Source of the DNA: Candidatus Caldarchaeum sp.
GTDB lineage: Archaea > Thermoproteota > Nitrososphaeria_A > Caldarchaeales > Caldarchaeaceae
Direction of reading: 5' to 3'
Length of the DNA: 38,146 nt
NCBI GenBank assembly: GCA_025054515.1
Contig: JANWZT010000002.1
Coordinates: 1-38,146 of the forward strand
Of the stretch, positions 30,881 through 38,146 are shown in pieces. Each line of letters starts with the position of its first letter. Position 1 is the first letter of the stretch. The notes under the pieces were generated by a model. It searched no databases. It worked only from the letters and a program-made list of their open reading frames with translations, and was not told the origin of the DNA. The position numbers and the translations under genes are program-made.

Positions 30881-32110
30881 ATGAAGGCTTCGTTCGTGAC
30901 TGTCGAACATCTTGATAGAAAGCCCGTCGTCGAGCAGGAAATCGAGATGGTCGAGCGGAAAGGCCTCGGACATCCGGACTACATCATCGACAGCGCTTGC
31001 GAAGAGGCTTCGCTGATGCTGTCCCACTACTACGTTTCAAAATACGGATATGTTCTCCATCACAACGTCGACAAAGGCCTTCTCATCGGCGGTAGGGCCT
31101 ACAACACGTTTGGCTACGGCCGGCTTGAAGAGCCGATAACAATAATCATCGCGGGGAGGGCCTCGACATCGGTGAAAACGCCGACCGGCGAAGAAAAAAT
31201 TCCGTACAAGGAAATCATAACTGACGCGGTGAGGTCGATGATTAAAAGAAATTTCCGCTTCCTCGATTTTGACTCTCACGTGTCGCTTGAGGTGAGGGTT
31301 CGGGAAAGCAGCCCGGACCTTAAATCGGTCGTCGAACGTGAAAAAGAAATGCCTTTGGCGAACGACACGTCATACGGGGTCGCATTCTACCCGTTCACTC
31401 CGCTCGAATCACTCGTGCTGAATGTCGAAAGACATCTCAACTCCCCCTCGTTCAAGAGCCGTGTGAAGGAAAGCGGCGAAGACGTGAAGGTCATGGGGCT
31501 GCGGAAAGGGTCGAAAATCACCGTCACGGTTGCTGACGGGATAGTAAGCACTTTGACACGGGACAGAGAGCATTACATATCTGTGAAGGAGCAGATAAAG
31601 AGCGAGGTCGAAGACCTTGCGTCCCGGATAGTCGGCGACCATGACGTGACGGTTTATGTAAACACCGCTGACAAATATGGAACCAACATCCAGAACGAAA
31701 TCTTCTACCTTACTTTCACGGGAACCAGCGCGGAACACGGCGACGACGGAAACACAGGCCGGGGAAACAGGGCCAACGGCTTGATAACACCCAACCGCCA
31801 GATGTCCCTCGAAGCGACCGCGGGCAAAAACCCAATATCTCATGTGGGTAAAATCTACAACGTCTGCGCCGGGTTGACGGCGCGCCGCATATACGAAGAA
31901 ACAAAAAGGCTCAAGGAGGTTTACGTCCGGATGTTGAGCCAGATCGGGAAACCCATCAACCAACCGCTTTCGGTATCCGTTCAAGCAATCCCTGAAGACA
32001 AAATGGACACCGGCCTCATCAGAGACATAGAAGGGATAGTCTACGACGAAGTCGCTAACATCCGGAAAGTAACCGAGCTGATTCTGGCGCGGAAGGTTTC
32101 AGTCTTTTAG
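30881..32110 (+). CDS. mat: Archaeal-type S-adenosylmethionine synthetase
   Basis: A 409-residue enzyme making SAM from methionine and ATP. It is the archaeal form, distinct from bacterial MetK: VERKGLGHPDYIIDSACEEAS, HHNVDKGLLIGGRA, TSYGVAFYPFTPLE, and NGLITPNRQMSLEATAGKNPISHVGKIYN are its signatures. The ATG at 30881 is preferred over a GTG at 30869, since GGAG lies six bases before the ATG and a TATA-like TTAATATTTAGG lies about 33 bases upstream. Its product feeds the methyltransferase and Elp3 in this window, as well as all other SAM users. Its 3' end overlaps nucS by four bases. Confidence 0.97.
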   Translation: MKASFVTVEHLDRKPVVEQEIEMVERKGLGHPDYIIDSACEEASLMLSHYYVSKYGYVLHHNVDKGLLIGGRAYNTFGYGRLEEPITIIIAGRASTSVKTPTGEEKIPYKEIITDAVRSMIKRNFRFLDFDSHVSLEVRVRESSPDLKSVVEREKEMPLANDTSYGVAFYPFTPLESLVLNVERHLNSPSFKSRVKESGEDVKVMGLRKGSKITVTVADGIVSTLTRDREHYISVKEQIKSEVEDLASRIVGDHDVTVYVNTADKYGTNIQNEIFYLTFTGTSAEHGDDGNTGRGNRANGLITPNRQMSLEATAGKNPISHVGKIYNVCAGLTARRIYEETKRLKEVYVRMLSQIGKPINQPLSVSVQAIPEDKMDTGLIRDIEGIVYDEVANIRKVTELILARKVSVF

Positions 32111-32829
32111 ACATGGAAGTCTAACCCACGCTTTTTTCTCAGCACTTCCATACATGTCTTCGGCGTTAAGCATTTGAAGTCTATTCCGGAGGTTTTCAAC
32201 AGCGAGGCCGCGGTTCTCGTCACCGACGGGGCGGCGAGGATCGCGCGTGGTTTTCTGCCAAATTCTTGTCCAAGAACTTCGAGGTATCTCCGCAGTTGAT
32301 TAACGTCTTCTTCGTTGGCGGATTTTCTTTTCAGCTCCACCACGGTCAATTTGCCCTCTCGGTCAATTCCGAAGACGTCGACCCTGCCGACTCTGCCGGC
32401 TCTACGTTCTTCCTGAAAAGGCGTGAACCCGTCTTCGACCAGATTCGGCTCGAGCAAAACCGCTTCCTTCATCTCCGCCTCCGAAGCATACATCTCAAAC
32501 TCCGCATCGTCCAGCAAATCAAAAACCACTACTTCCGGCTCTTCGAGGAAGTAGATTTTGAGCAGTTCATTTCCCCTCGTGGCCCTGATGATCTTTGCGT
32601 CATCCTCTTCTCCGAACTCTATTTTGGATTTTTTGGGCTGCCAGTTGACTGGCTCGTGGCCGGTGGGCCTGTGGACGAGGATGCTCCGGTCTTTTTTTAT
32701 GATGACAAGCCTCTCGCCTTCGCCGAGTTTTGACGCGGCCCTTCCTTCGTAGTGTATGATGCACCGTCCGGCGAGAACGATGACAGAGCCGTTGGATAGG
32801 GCTTTCCGTGCTTTTTCTATCCACGTCAT
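32107..32829 (-). CDS. nucS: Mismatch endonuclease NucS/EndoMS
   Basis: A 240-residue endonuclease of the archaeal and actinobacterial mismatch-repair pathway that lacks MutS/MutL. The N-terminal DNA-binding domain spans about 1-115. The RecB-like nuclease core has D151, E165, K167 and Q178 in GRVDVFGIDREGKLTVVELK and NQLRRYL. The C-terminal RGLDFHV resembles a PCNA-interacting tail, but this is tentative. It is last in a leftward six-gene operon, one base after the PMT-like gene. Confidence 0.95.
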   Translation of the reverse strand: MTWIEKARKALSNGSVIVLAGRCIIHYEGRAASKLGEGERLVIIKKDRSILVHRPTGHEPVNWQPKKSKIEFGEEDDAKIIRATRGNELLKIYFLEEPEVVVFDLLDDAEFEMYASEAEMKEAVLLEPNLVEDGFTPFQEERRAGRVGRVDVFGIDREGKLTVVELKRKSANEEDVNQLRRYLEVLGQEFGRKPRAILAAPSVTRTAASLLKTSGIDFKCLTPKTCMEVLRKKRGLDFHV

Positions 32830-32830
32830 T

Positions 32831-34168
32831 TTATCTCGGCAGGTTTAGGAGTTCGAGGATGTGGATGTGGGTGTCCGATTTTACGGGGAAGTAGATGAAG
32901 AACCAAGCGAGCTGGACTAACGCGACCCCGTACAACACGGCCCGTGAAAACCTGTCGCCGCTCAATACGGTCGACAACCCGAGGGCCACGGCTGGAAGCG
33001 TGGGGAGAAAGTAAAACGTGTAGACCCATCTTTGGAGAAGGTGGCCGATTATGAAATATGGCCCGTAGCTCGCCAAAATCCACGTGAAAACGAAGGTCTG
33101 CACGGTGTCTCCGCCCCTTGTCTTGAAGGTGTAGTAGAGTGAGAAGACGAGGACGAGGACCGTCGTCCACCAATAGGGGCTGTAGATGCCGTAGTAGGCG
33201 ATTGGATGCCAAGTGCGTTCGCCGGCGGTTGCGGTTACGAGGAAGTAGGGGGCCGCGGCGAATGGTGAAATCGGTGATATCCAGCTCAAGGGCAGGTCGA
33301 CGGTTACGCGTCTTCCATCGTTTTCGACCACGGTGCATCTGAGGGGAAGCTCGTATTCGGAGCAGTTGTAACGTAGCTGGCTGTGGTAGTTTAGGATGTA
33401 GTCCAGGTGGGCGAACGGGCTGTTGAAGGCCCTGTAGTAAAAATCGTACGCGGCGAGGCCGGCGAGAAACACGGCCAGCCCGACGATGACCATTTTCTCG
33501 AAAATCGGAGACCATTCGGCGATGATTTCCGCTATTTTGCGTCTGTGGTTGTAGATGGTTATTAGGCTGAATAGGAGGAGGGCGGCGATGTTAAAGGCCA
33601 TCGATGTTTTGGAGAGGACGGCGGCGCCGAGGACGGCGGCTGCGGGAAGATATTGACGTCGTAGGTACAGGTATGTTCCGAGGAAGAGGAAGAAGAAGGC
33701 TGGGCCGTCGAGCATGGCTATCGTCCCGATGTTGAAGAACATCACGTCTGTCGCGATGAAGAAGGTTGTGAAGAAGGTGTGAGAACGATTTTGGGTCAGC
33801 CTCCACGCTATCAGCGGCAGCAAAGCCACAGCCGCAGACGACAGGACCGACGGGAAGAAACGCCAGCCCAGCGGGTTGTCCCCGAACAACATCATGGACA
33901 AGGCTATGAGCAGTTTCGAAAGTGGTGGATGCTCGTGGTTGACCGATTCACCTTTCAATAAACTTCTCACAGCGGGTATGTAATGTGCTTCGTCGAAAAC
34001 CATTCCTCCTTCCAGCTTCTTTTCTCCATCGACTTCGACAACCTCTGGATAAGGTGAGTTGATTATCATGAACCGAAGGCCGAGCAGGATTATGAAGACG
34101 GCTATCGCGAGTTTTTGATGGAACATCAGCATGTTGAAATGTTTGATGACCGGTAGCTGAATGGTCAT
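32831..34168 (-). CDS. PMT-family (dolichyl-phosphate-mannose-protein mannosyltransferase-like) glycosyltransferase
   Basis: A 445-residue integral membrane protein with about ten helices. The first external loop has the acidic pair of the GT-C/PMT family, FDEAHYIPAVRSLL, followed by NHEHPPLSKLLIALSMMLFG. Such enzymes transfer a sugar from a polyprenyl phosphate to a protein or lipid on the outside of the membrane. The ATG at 34168 overlaps the elp3 stop by four bases. The large loop around residues 260-320 contains two cysteines (YNCSEY and LRCTVV) that could form a disulfide. The acceptor is unknown. Confidence 0.83.
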   Translation of the reverse strand: MTIQLPVIKHFNMLMFHQKLAIAVFIILLGLRFMIINSPYPEVVEVDGEKKLEGGMVFDEAHYIPAVRSLLKGESVNHEHPPLSKLLIALSMMLFGDNPLGWRFFPSVLSSAAVALLPLIAWRLTQNRSHTFFTTFFIATDVMFFNIGTIAMLDGPAFFFLFLGTYLYLRRQYLPAAAVLGAAVLSKTSMAFNIAALLLFSLITIYNHRRKIAEIIAEWSPIFEKMVIVGLAVFLAGLAAYDFYYRAFNSPFAHLDYILNYHSQLRYNCSEYELPLRCTVVENDGRRVTVDLPLSWISPISPFAAAPYFLVTATAGERTWHPIAYYGIYSPYWWTTVLVLVFSLYYTFKTRGGDTVQTFVFTWILASYGPYFIIGHLLQRWVYTFYFLPTLPAVALGLSTVLSGDRFSRAVLYGVALVQLAWFFIYFPVKSDTHIHILELLNLPR

Positions 34169-35676
34169 CTGTTTTCACCGCGGTTTTTGACCATATATGG
34201 CCCGAAGAGCTTGTATCCGAGTTTGCGGTAGTAGTTGCGGACGCCGACGCCGCTGATAACAGCTACGCGTTCCAGCCCGTGTTCTTCGAAGATGATGCGT
34301 TCCGCCTCGCTCATCAAAGTTCTTCCAAACCCCCTGTGCTGCGATGTCATTTCGTCCGGCGGTGTTCCAACCGCCTTCATCGCGCCGTAGACGTGCAATT
34401 CCCGGACGAGGCCCGCCTCTTCAAGCTCGGGCCTCAAGGCTTTCGACGGAATCCTCACCCGAACAAACCCCAGCAAGGCGTCAGAATCAAAATCTTCTAC
34501 CGAAACAAAGTAATCCAAACCCCCCGACGAACGATAACGGATACGTCTTATCACTGCTTTTTCGGGGTTGACCTTTCTGTTGATGTGGCCGTGTTCTCGG
34601 CATCGGATGCATCTGCAGGAGTTGCCGACCGCTTTTTCCACGACCTGCCGCAAGTTCGGGATGTGAAGGCCGTCCAAGGCGGAATGGAGTGGGATTTCCC
34701 GCTGTATCCGGGTGATCCTGACGTAGGGCGGGACGCGGCGCATCAATTCCGCCAACATTTTGACCAGCTCTTCATCGGAATACGGTTTGTAAAGGCCTTT
34801 CCGCCAAAGAATTTCCAGACCCGTTCCGGGGAGAACCAGCGTGGGATATATTTTGAGCTGGTCGGGCCTGAACCGTTCATCTTCAAACATCGTCGTGAAC
34901 ATTTCAAGGTCTTTCGCCGGCGACGAGCCGGGAAGGTTTGGCATGATGTGGTAGCAAACTTTGAAAGCCGTGTCTTTGAGGTCGGCCGTTGCCTCGACCA
35001 CGTCTTGAACCGTGTGGCCTCTGTTGACAAAAGCCAGAATCTCATCGTCCAAGGCCTGCACACCGATTTCAACACGGGTTACGCCGTATTCAACGAGCTT
35101 GACGGCGATATCGCGTTTGGCCCAGTCGGGCTTGGTTTCGACCGTAATCCCCGAAACATGAACCGAAGACCTTTCACTAACATCAAGCGCTTCCTCCAAG
35201 CTTTTCGTCGAAACCCCGTGAAGGCCGTCGAGACATTCTTTGATGACGTGGCGCTGAAATTCGTCCGGCGTCGCAGTAAAAGTTCCCCCGATGATGATAA
35301 GCTCGACTTTATCGACGGAATGCCCCATTTTGCGCAGCTTCTGGACGGCGTTTTCGGCTTGTTTGCGTGGGTCATAGTCGTAGGAGGCTGCTGTTTTGAC
35401 GACAGCTTCTTCGCCGGTGTAGCTCTGCGGCGTTCCGAAGGGCTTGCCGCCCGGGCAGTAGATGCATTTGCCGTGTGGACAGCTAAAGATGGGTGCGACG
35501 ACCGTGACGACCGAGACGCCGGACAAAGTTTTCACCGGCTTTTTTCGAACGGTCGCGTTGAGCAGGACTGCCAGCTCTTCGTCGGACGGAAATTTCCGGA
35601 GTTGCATGGCTGACGCCAGTTGTTTCTTTAGCCTCTCCGCCTCCGTCCTCTGCAGTAGAGACGTTCCAGCGGTCAA
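34165..35676 (-). CDS. elp3: Elp3, tRNA U34 carboxymethyl-forming radical SAM acetyltransferase
   Basis: A 503-residue enzyme that modifies uridine 34 of tRNAs to 5-carboxymethyluridine using acetyl-CoA and SAM. The radical SAM cluster is C66, C71, C74 in CPHGKCIYC. IEIGVQALDDEIL and CYHIMPNLPGSSPAKDLEMF follow, then a zinc-type segment CRCIRCREHG. The C-terminal GNAT domain runs from about 390 to 500, with SQHRGFGRTLMSEAERI as its acetyl-CoA loop. Archaea use Elp3 alone, without the eukaryotic Elongator partners. The start is TTG at 35676, two bases after the previous stop, with GGAG about ten bases upstream. Confidence 0.97.
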   Translation of the reverse strand: MTAGTSLLQRTEAERLKKQLASAMQLRKFPSDEELAVLLNATVRKKPVKTLSGVSVVTVVAPIFSCPHGKCIYCPGGKPFGTPQSYTGEEAVVKTAASYDYDPRKQAENAVQKLRKMGHSVDKVELIIIGGTFTATPDEFQRHVIKECLDGLHGVSTKSLEEALDVSERSSVHVSGITVETKPDWAKRDIAVKLVEYGVTRVEIGVQALDDEILAFVNRGHTVQDVVEATADLKDTAFKVCYHIMPNLPGSSPAKDLEMFTTMFEDERFRPDQLKIYPTLVLPGTGLEILWRKGLYKPYSDEELVKMLAELMRRVPPYVRITRIQREIPLHSALDGLHIPNLRQVVEKAVGNSCRCIRCREHGHINRKVNPEKAVIRRIRYRSSGGLDYFVSVEDFDSDALLGFVRVRIPSKALRPELEEAGLVRELHVYGAMKAVGTPPDEMTSQHRGFGRTLMSEAERIIFEEHGLERVAVISGVGVRNYYRKLGYKLFGPYMVKNRGENR

Positions 35677-35677
35677 T

Positions 35678-36610
35678 CTAACGTCTCCTTCTCGCCGACC
35701 GACATATCGAAGCGATATTTTTAAGGGCTTTCACGTATCTCGGGCCTAAAGGCCCTGCAAAAACAACCTCATCATACCCCAAATCGATCACAGACGTAAC
35801 CAAATCATCAAGCTGCCGTCTGTTCCCCCAAAAGCTAAAAAAGCCAACCCAGTCTTTTCGTGCCACTCGGTAGAGCTCGTTCCAATTCCTCCGCGCCAAA
35901 ATTTCAGCAACCTTTTCCCTATAGTCCGGCGACACATCCGCCCGCTGAAGATGCTTTTCCGACGCACCGACCATCAAGTACGCGGCATAGGGAATCACCG
36001 TTTTCAAAGCTTTCTCCTCATCTTCGTGAATAGATGTTATCAAATAAGCGGCCTTAACGAAACCGGGCCTCGCCGGATTTGTGAGATGATTTATGGATTC
36101 TTTGAGCATTTCGGTGTTCGACCAGTTCACAAGAACGCCGTCCCCGATTTTCGCCGCGGCTTCCAGCATCCTTTCTCCTTGCGCGCCCAAGAAAATCTTG
36201 ACGTCAGAAATTTTGTAGGTGTCCAACGAGGCGAAGGACGAACGCATCGTTTCAACGGCCTCCACGACTTTTTCAACCGGCTTCGTCCTCACGTATCCGA
36301 GCCGCTGCAGCGAATGAGCATCGCCTGCTCCGACCGCATAACGCACCCTCCCCGGAGAAAGCTCCCAAAGCGTTGCCGCCTGCTGAGCCATCATAACCGG
36401 ATGAACCACATAAGGGTTAACGACAGCCGGCCCAAGCAATATTTTTCGGGTGTGTTTCGCGATGGTCGCGAGAGTAATCAACGAATTCCGGTTGAAAAAA
36501 TGTTCGCTGACCCAGACGCCGTCAAAACCGTTCTGCTCAACCAACACACCCGCTAACGCGAGCTTCCACAGCGGGTCCTTCGGAACAACCTCCACAGAAA
36601 AGAAACTCAT
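35678..36610 (-). CDS. Luciferase-like F420-dependent oxidoreductase, Mer-like
   Basis: A 310-residue TIM-barrel oxidoreductase of the bacterial-luciferase superfamily. It is close to 5,10-methylene-tetrahydromethanopterin reductase: SVEVVPKDPLWKLALAG at the start, VSEHFFNRNSLITLATIA, LGPAVVNPYVVHPVMMAQ, GAGDAHSLQRLGY, and IFLGAQGERMLEAA all have Mer counterparts. Mer uses F420H2 to reduce methylene-H4MPT. No other H4MPT-pathway gene is in the window, so another F420-dependent substrate is possible. Its ATGA overlaps the 70-aa gene upstream. Confidence 0.85.
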   Translation of the reverse strand: MSFFSVEVVPKDPLWKLALAGVLVEQNGFDGVWVSEHFFNRNSLITLATIAKHTRKILLGPAVVNPYVVHPVMMAQQAATLWELSPGRVRYAVGAGDAHSLQRLGYVRTKPVEKVVEAVETMRSSFASLDTYKISDVKIFLGAQGERMLEAAAKIGDGVLVNWSNTEMLKESINHLTNPARPGFVKAAYLITSIHEDEEKALKTVIPYAAYLMVGASEKHLQRADVSPDYREKVAEILARRNWNELYRVARKDWVGFFSFWGNRRQLDDLVTSVIDLGYDEVVFAGPLGPRYVKALKNIASICRSARRRR

Positions 36611-36819
36611 TTAAACACACCTTTCAAAGCCAAAGCCGTTTTCTCGGGTTCACACATTCTACATGCTTTGACCAAAAGGCGGAACCCTTCATCATCGTAG
36701 ATTTCCTGCGAATAGAATTTTTCGAAAACCCGCCAGCCCAGCTGTGGAGGAACCGCGTTGGAGTTGACGCTTGACATCAAAACCTCGAACAACTGCTCGA
36801 CTATTTCCCTTCTTTTCAT
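36607..36819 (-). CDS. Small 70-aa protein of unknown family
   Basis: A 70-residue, mostly helical, soluble protein that I do not recognise. The sequence is KRREIVEQLFEVLMSSV, then a W-containing middle and VKACRMCEPEKTALAL near the end, where a C-R-M-C pair is the only notable motif. It is supported as a real gene by an ATG start, seven-base spacing from the upstream hydrolase stop, and a four-base ATGA overlap with the Mer-like gene. It may be a partner of that oxidoreductase. Confidence 0.62.
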   Translation of the reverse strand: MKRREIVEQLFEVLMSSVNSNAVPPQLGWRVFEKFYSQEIYDDEGFRLLVKACRMCEPEKTALALKGVFK

Positions 36820-36826
36820 GTCCCCG

Positions 36827-37648
36827 CTAACTCTTCAAAAAATCCAATATAACGTTGTTGACAAATTCGGGATTTTCTTCGTGAACTCCGTGGCCGGACT
36901 CCGGGTCAATCACAACTTTGGCTCCGATTCGTTCGGCGACATCTCTGTTCTTCTCATACGGAACCAGAGTATCGCGGCCGCCGAGAACAAACAAGACGGG
37001 ACAGCTCACCTTCGATAACAGCTCCAAGTTGAATTCCTGCATGATGTGGAAAGCGTCGAGTAGTGTTTTTCCCGAAAGTTTTATCGACTGGTAGTAGGCT
37101 TCGACCAGCTCCTCGTCCAGCATCGACTGCTTGACGTAAACCTGTTTTAGCGCATATCTGATGAAGGATTTGGATATAAAGAAGCGGCTGGCGATGTCGT
37201 AGAAAGGCCACATGGACAGAAGCTTCACCGGAGCTCTTCTTCTGCCCGCGCCCGCTCCGAAAAGAGCTGGGTTGACGAGAACGAGCTTCGAAACTTTTTC
37301 GGGGTTGTTGACGGCGTAATAAACCGAAACAGGCCCTCCCATGGACATGCCGACGAGGGCGAAACTGTCAACGCCGATTTTCTCGAAGAATCTGTTCAGA
37401 TGGTCGTTCAAAGGTTTGAGGCGGAGACCTTGCGGAAGCTTTTGGGAAAGCCCGAAGCCGGGTAAATCCAACGCTATGACGCGAAAATGCTGAGAAAGGG
37501 TGGGGAGGTTGTGACGCCACGAATACGAGCTCGAAGCCCAGCCATGCAGCAGCACCAAAGGCCTTCCATTTCCACGCTCCACGTAAAAAACCTCAACTCC
37601 ATCAACGTCAGCCCTTGACCCGGATGCGACGTGTTGCGACCAGTTCAC
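36827..37648 (-). CDS. Alpha/beta-hydrolase fold protein
   Basis: A 273-residue hydrolase. The oxyanion region is VLLHGWASSSYSW, the nucleophile elbow GMSMGG has S102, the acid is D226 in LGGRDTLVP, and the histidine is H253 in SGHGVHEENP. The class includes esterases, lipases, epoxide hydrolases and meta-cleavage product hydrolases; the substrate is unknown. It heads the leftward operon, with a GTG start at 37648. A TATA-like TTATCTTTATC lies about 30-40 bases upstream on this strand. Confidence 0.92.
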   Translation of the reverse strand: MNWSQHVASGSRADVDGVEVFYVERGNGRPLVLLHGWASSSYSWRHNLPTLSQHFRVIALDLPGFGLSQKLPQGLRLKPLNDHLNRFFEKIGVDSFALVGMSMGGPVSVYYAVNNPEKVSKLVLVNPALFGAGAGRRRAPVKLLSMWPFYDIASRFFISKSFIRYALKQVYVKQSMLDEELVEAYYQSIKLSGKTLLDAFHIMQEFNLELLSKVSCPVLFVLGGRDTLVPYEKNRDVAERIGAKVVIDPESGHGVHEENPEFVNNVILDFLKS

Positions 37649-37707
37649 AGGCTCAGTGGGTGGCTAATCACGCTCTTTGATAAAGATAAGCGAGGCAAAG
37701 AGAAAAA

Positions 37708-37716
37708 AATATATAC
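37708..37716 (+). promoter_or_regulatory. TATA box and strong ribosome-binding site before the last gene
   Basis: AAATATATACG is centred about 26 bases upstream of the ATG at 37738, and the purine-rich GGAGGGGAAGG lies at 37723-37733. The spacing would place the transcription start at the ATG itself, which would leave the ribosome-binding site out of the mRNA, so one of the two signals is probably not used as drawn. Confidence 0.5.
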
Positions 37717-37737
37717 GTATTGTGGAGGGGAAGGTTA

Positions 37738-38146
37738 ATGTCGGGCTTCATCTCCCCTCGCGCCAAAATAGCAGGAATGGTTTCCAATGAAAGCCAGATC
37801 TACGGCTGCACCGAAGTAGGGGAGGGAAGCTTCATCGACGAAGAGGTTACGCTTGGTTATCCAACGCGTCAACGCCTTCTAAAGTCGATACAGCGCGGCA
37901 TCAAAACATCCTTAGAATGTGTGGAGAACGCCAGTTTGGGTAGCTTCATAGGGCCGCGTTGCATCGTCCGGAGAGGCTGCATCATCTACGACGAAGTAAT
38001 AATCGAAGGAGACGTAGAGCTTGGTCACAACGTGTTGATTAGGTCAGGCTCGATCGTGCGGAGCAGTTCGCGTATCGGGAGCAACACAGTCCTCGACGGA
38101 GCAGTCCTAATCGGAAAAGAAGTCAACATCCAGTCGAACGTCTACA
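37738..38146 (+). CDS. Left-handed beta-helix (hexapeptide-repeat) acyltransferase-like protein, 3'-truncated
   Basis: The reading frame is open from ATG 37738 to the window edge, giving 136 residues without a stop. Repeats of the hexapeptide type are visible, such as IYGCTEVGEGSFIDEEVTLG, ASLGSFIGPRCIVRRGC and IIEGDVELGHNVLIRSG. This is the fold of acetyltransferases and nucleotide-sugar acyltransferases; carbonic anhydrases also use it. The rest of the gene, including any catalytic histidine region, is outside the window, so the function is not determined. A TATA box and a purine-rich ribosome-binding site precede it. Confidence 0.8.
   Translation, partial: MSGFISPRAKIAGMVSNESQIYGCTEVGEGSFIDEEVTLGYPTRQRLLKSIQRGIKTSLECVENASLGSFIGPRCIVRRGCIIYDEVIIEGDVELGHNVLIRSGSIVRSSSRIGSNTVLDGAVLIGKEVNIQSNVY

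Noticed and set aside
34279..35613. A 444-codon open frame antisense to elp3
   Set aside because: Its translation resembles no protein family and it lies wholly on the opposite strand of a clear elp3. Long antisense frames are expected with this codon usage.
1..38146. Mobile elements, CRISPR arrays, prophage or toxin-antitoxin genes
   Set aside because: No transposase, integrase, repeat array, phage gene or toxin-antitoxin pair was seen. Two tRNA genes are present but I saw no integrase or duplicated tRNA end beside them.

Overview
The window is a compact archaeal chromosome segment of about 38 kb. Archaeal markers are ribosomal protein L21e, RNA polymerase subunit F (Rpb4), the archaeal SRP54-Pus10-L21e-RpoF-DUF655 cluster, an Sm-like protein, archaeal-type S-adenosylmethionine synthetase, NucS, and tRNA genes without an encoded CCA. 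TATA boxes lie about 26-30 bases upstream of many starts, so several mRNAs are probably leaderless. GTG and TTG starts are common. The gene mix (quinone-linked electron transfer, CoA-ester metabolism, F420-type oxidoreductase, Elp3, NucS) suggests a thermophilic TACK lineage. My best guess is an Aigarchaeota/Caldiarchaeum relative, but this rests on general knowledge and was not tested. No insertion sequence, integrase, CRISPR array or phage gene was seen, and no stretch over 300 bases lacks a gene.

Layout. 1-2 kb: end of ribose-5-phosphate isomerase, a DUF996 membrane protein, a TrmB-like regulator. 2-8.8 kb: an isoprenoid-flavoured island with a UbiE-like methyltransferase, a V4R protein carrying a decayed RecA/KaiC-like domain, a UbiA prenyltransferase, a possible all-alpha isoprenoid-synthase-fold protein, an intact KaiC-like ATPase, a presenilin-like intramembrane protease and a CitG-family protein. 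8.8-12.3 kb: a winged-helix/membrane protein pair, then cyclase-family hydrolase, class III CoA-transferase and an unusual enoyl-CoA hydratase. 12.3-16.3 kb: the information-processing operon, read leftward. 16.3-20.6 kb: sugar epimerase overlapping tRNA-Ala, class II photolyase, tRNA-Glu, GNAT and malic enzyme. 20.7-26.6 kb: a membrane cytochrome b/iron-sulfur oxidoreductase with EtfB and EtfA, then MobA-like, AIRS/HypE-like and nitroreductase genes. 26.7-32.1 kb: IleRS, zinc-ribbon membrane protein, Sm-like protein, SAM synthetase. 32.1-37.6 kb: a tight leftward operon of alpha/beta hydrolase, 70-aa unknown, Mer-like protein, Elp3, PMT-family glycosyltransferase and NucS. A left-handed beta-helix gene runs off the right edge.

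How the genes fit together. EtfBA would collect electrons from acyl-CoA-type dehydrogenases, and the adjacent membrane oxidoreductase would pass them to a membrane quinone. CoA-transferase and enoyl-CoA hydratase elsewhere in the window are plausible suppliers of substrates. UbiA and UbiE homologs in the 2-5 kb island could make or modify that quinone, or another prenylated lipid. This link is inference. The 2-8 kb island, with its decayed RecA-V4R protein and divergent synthase-like protein, is the part least explained by known systems.
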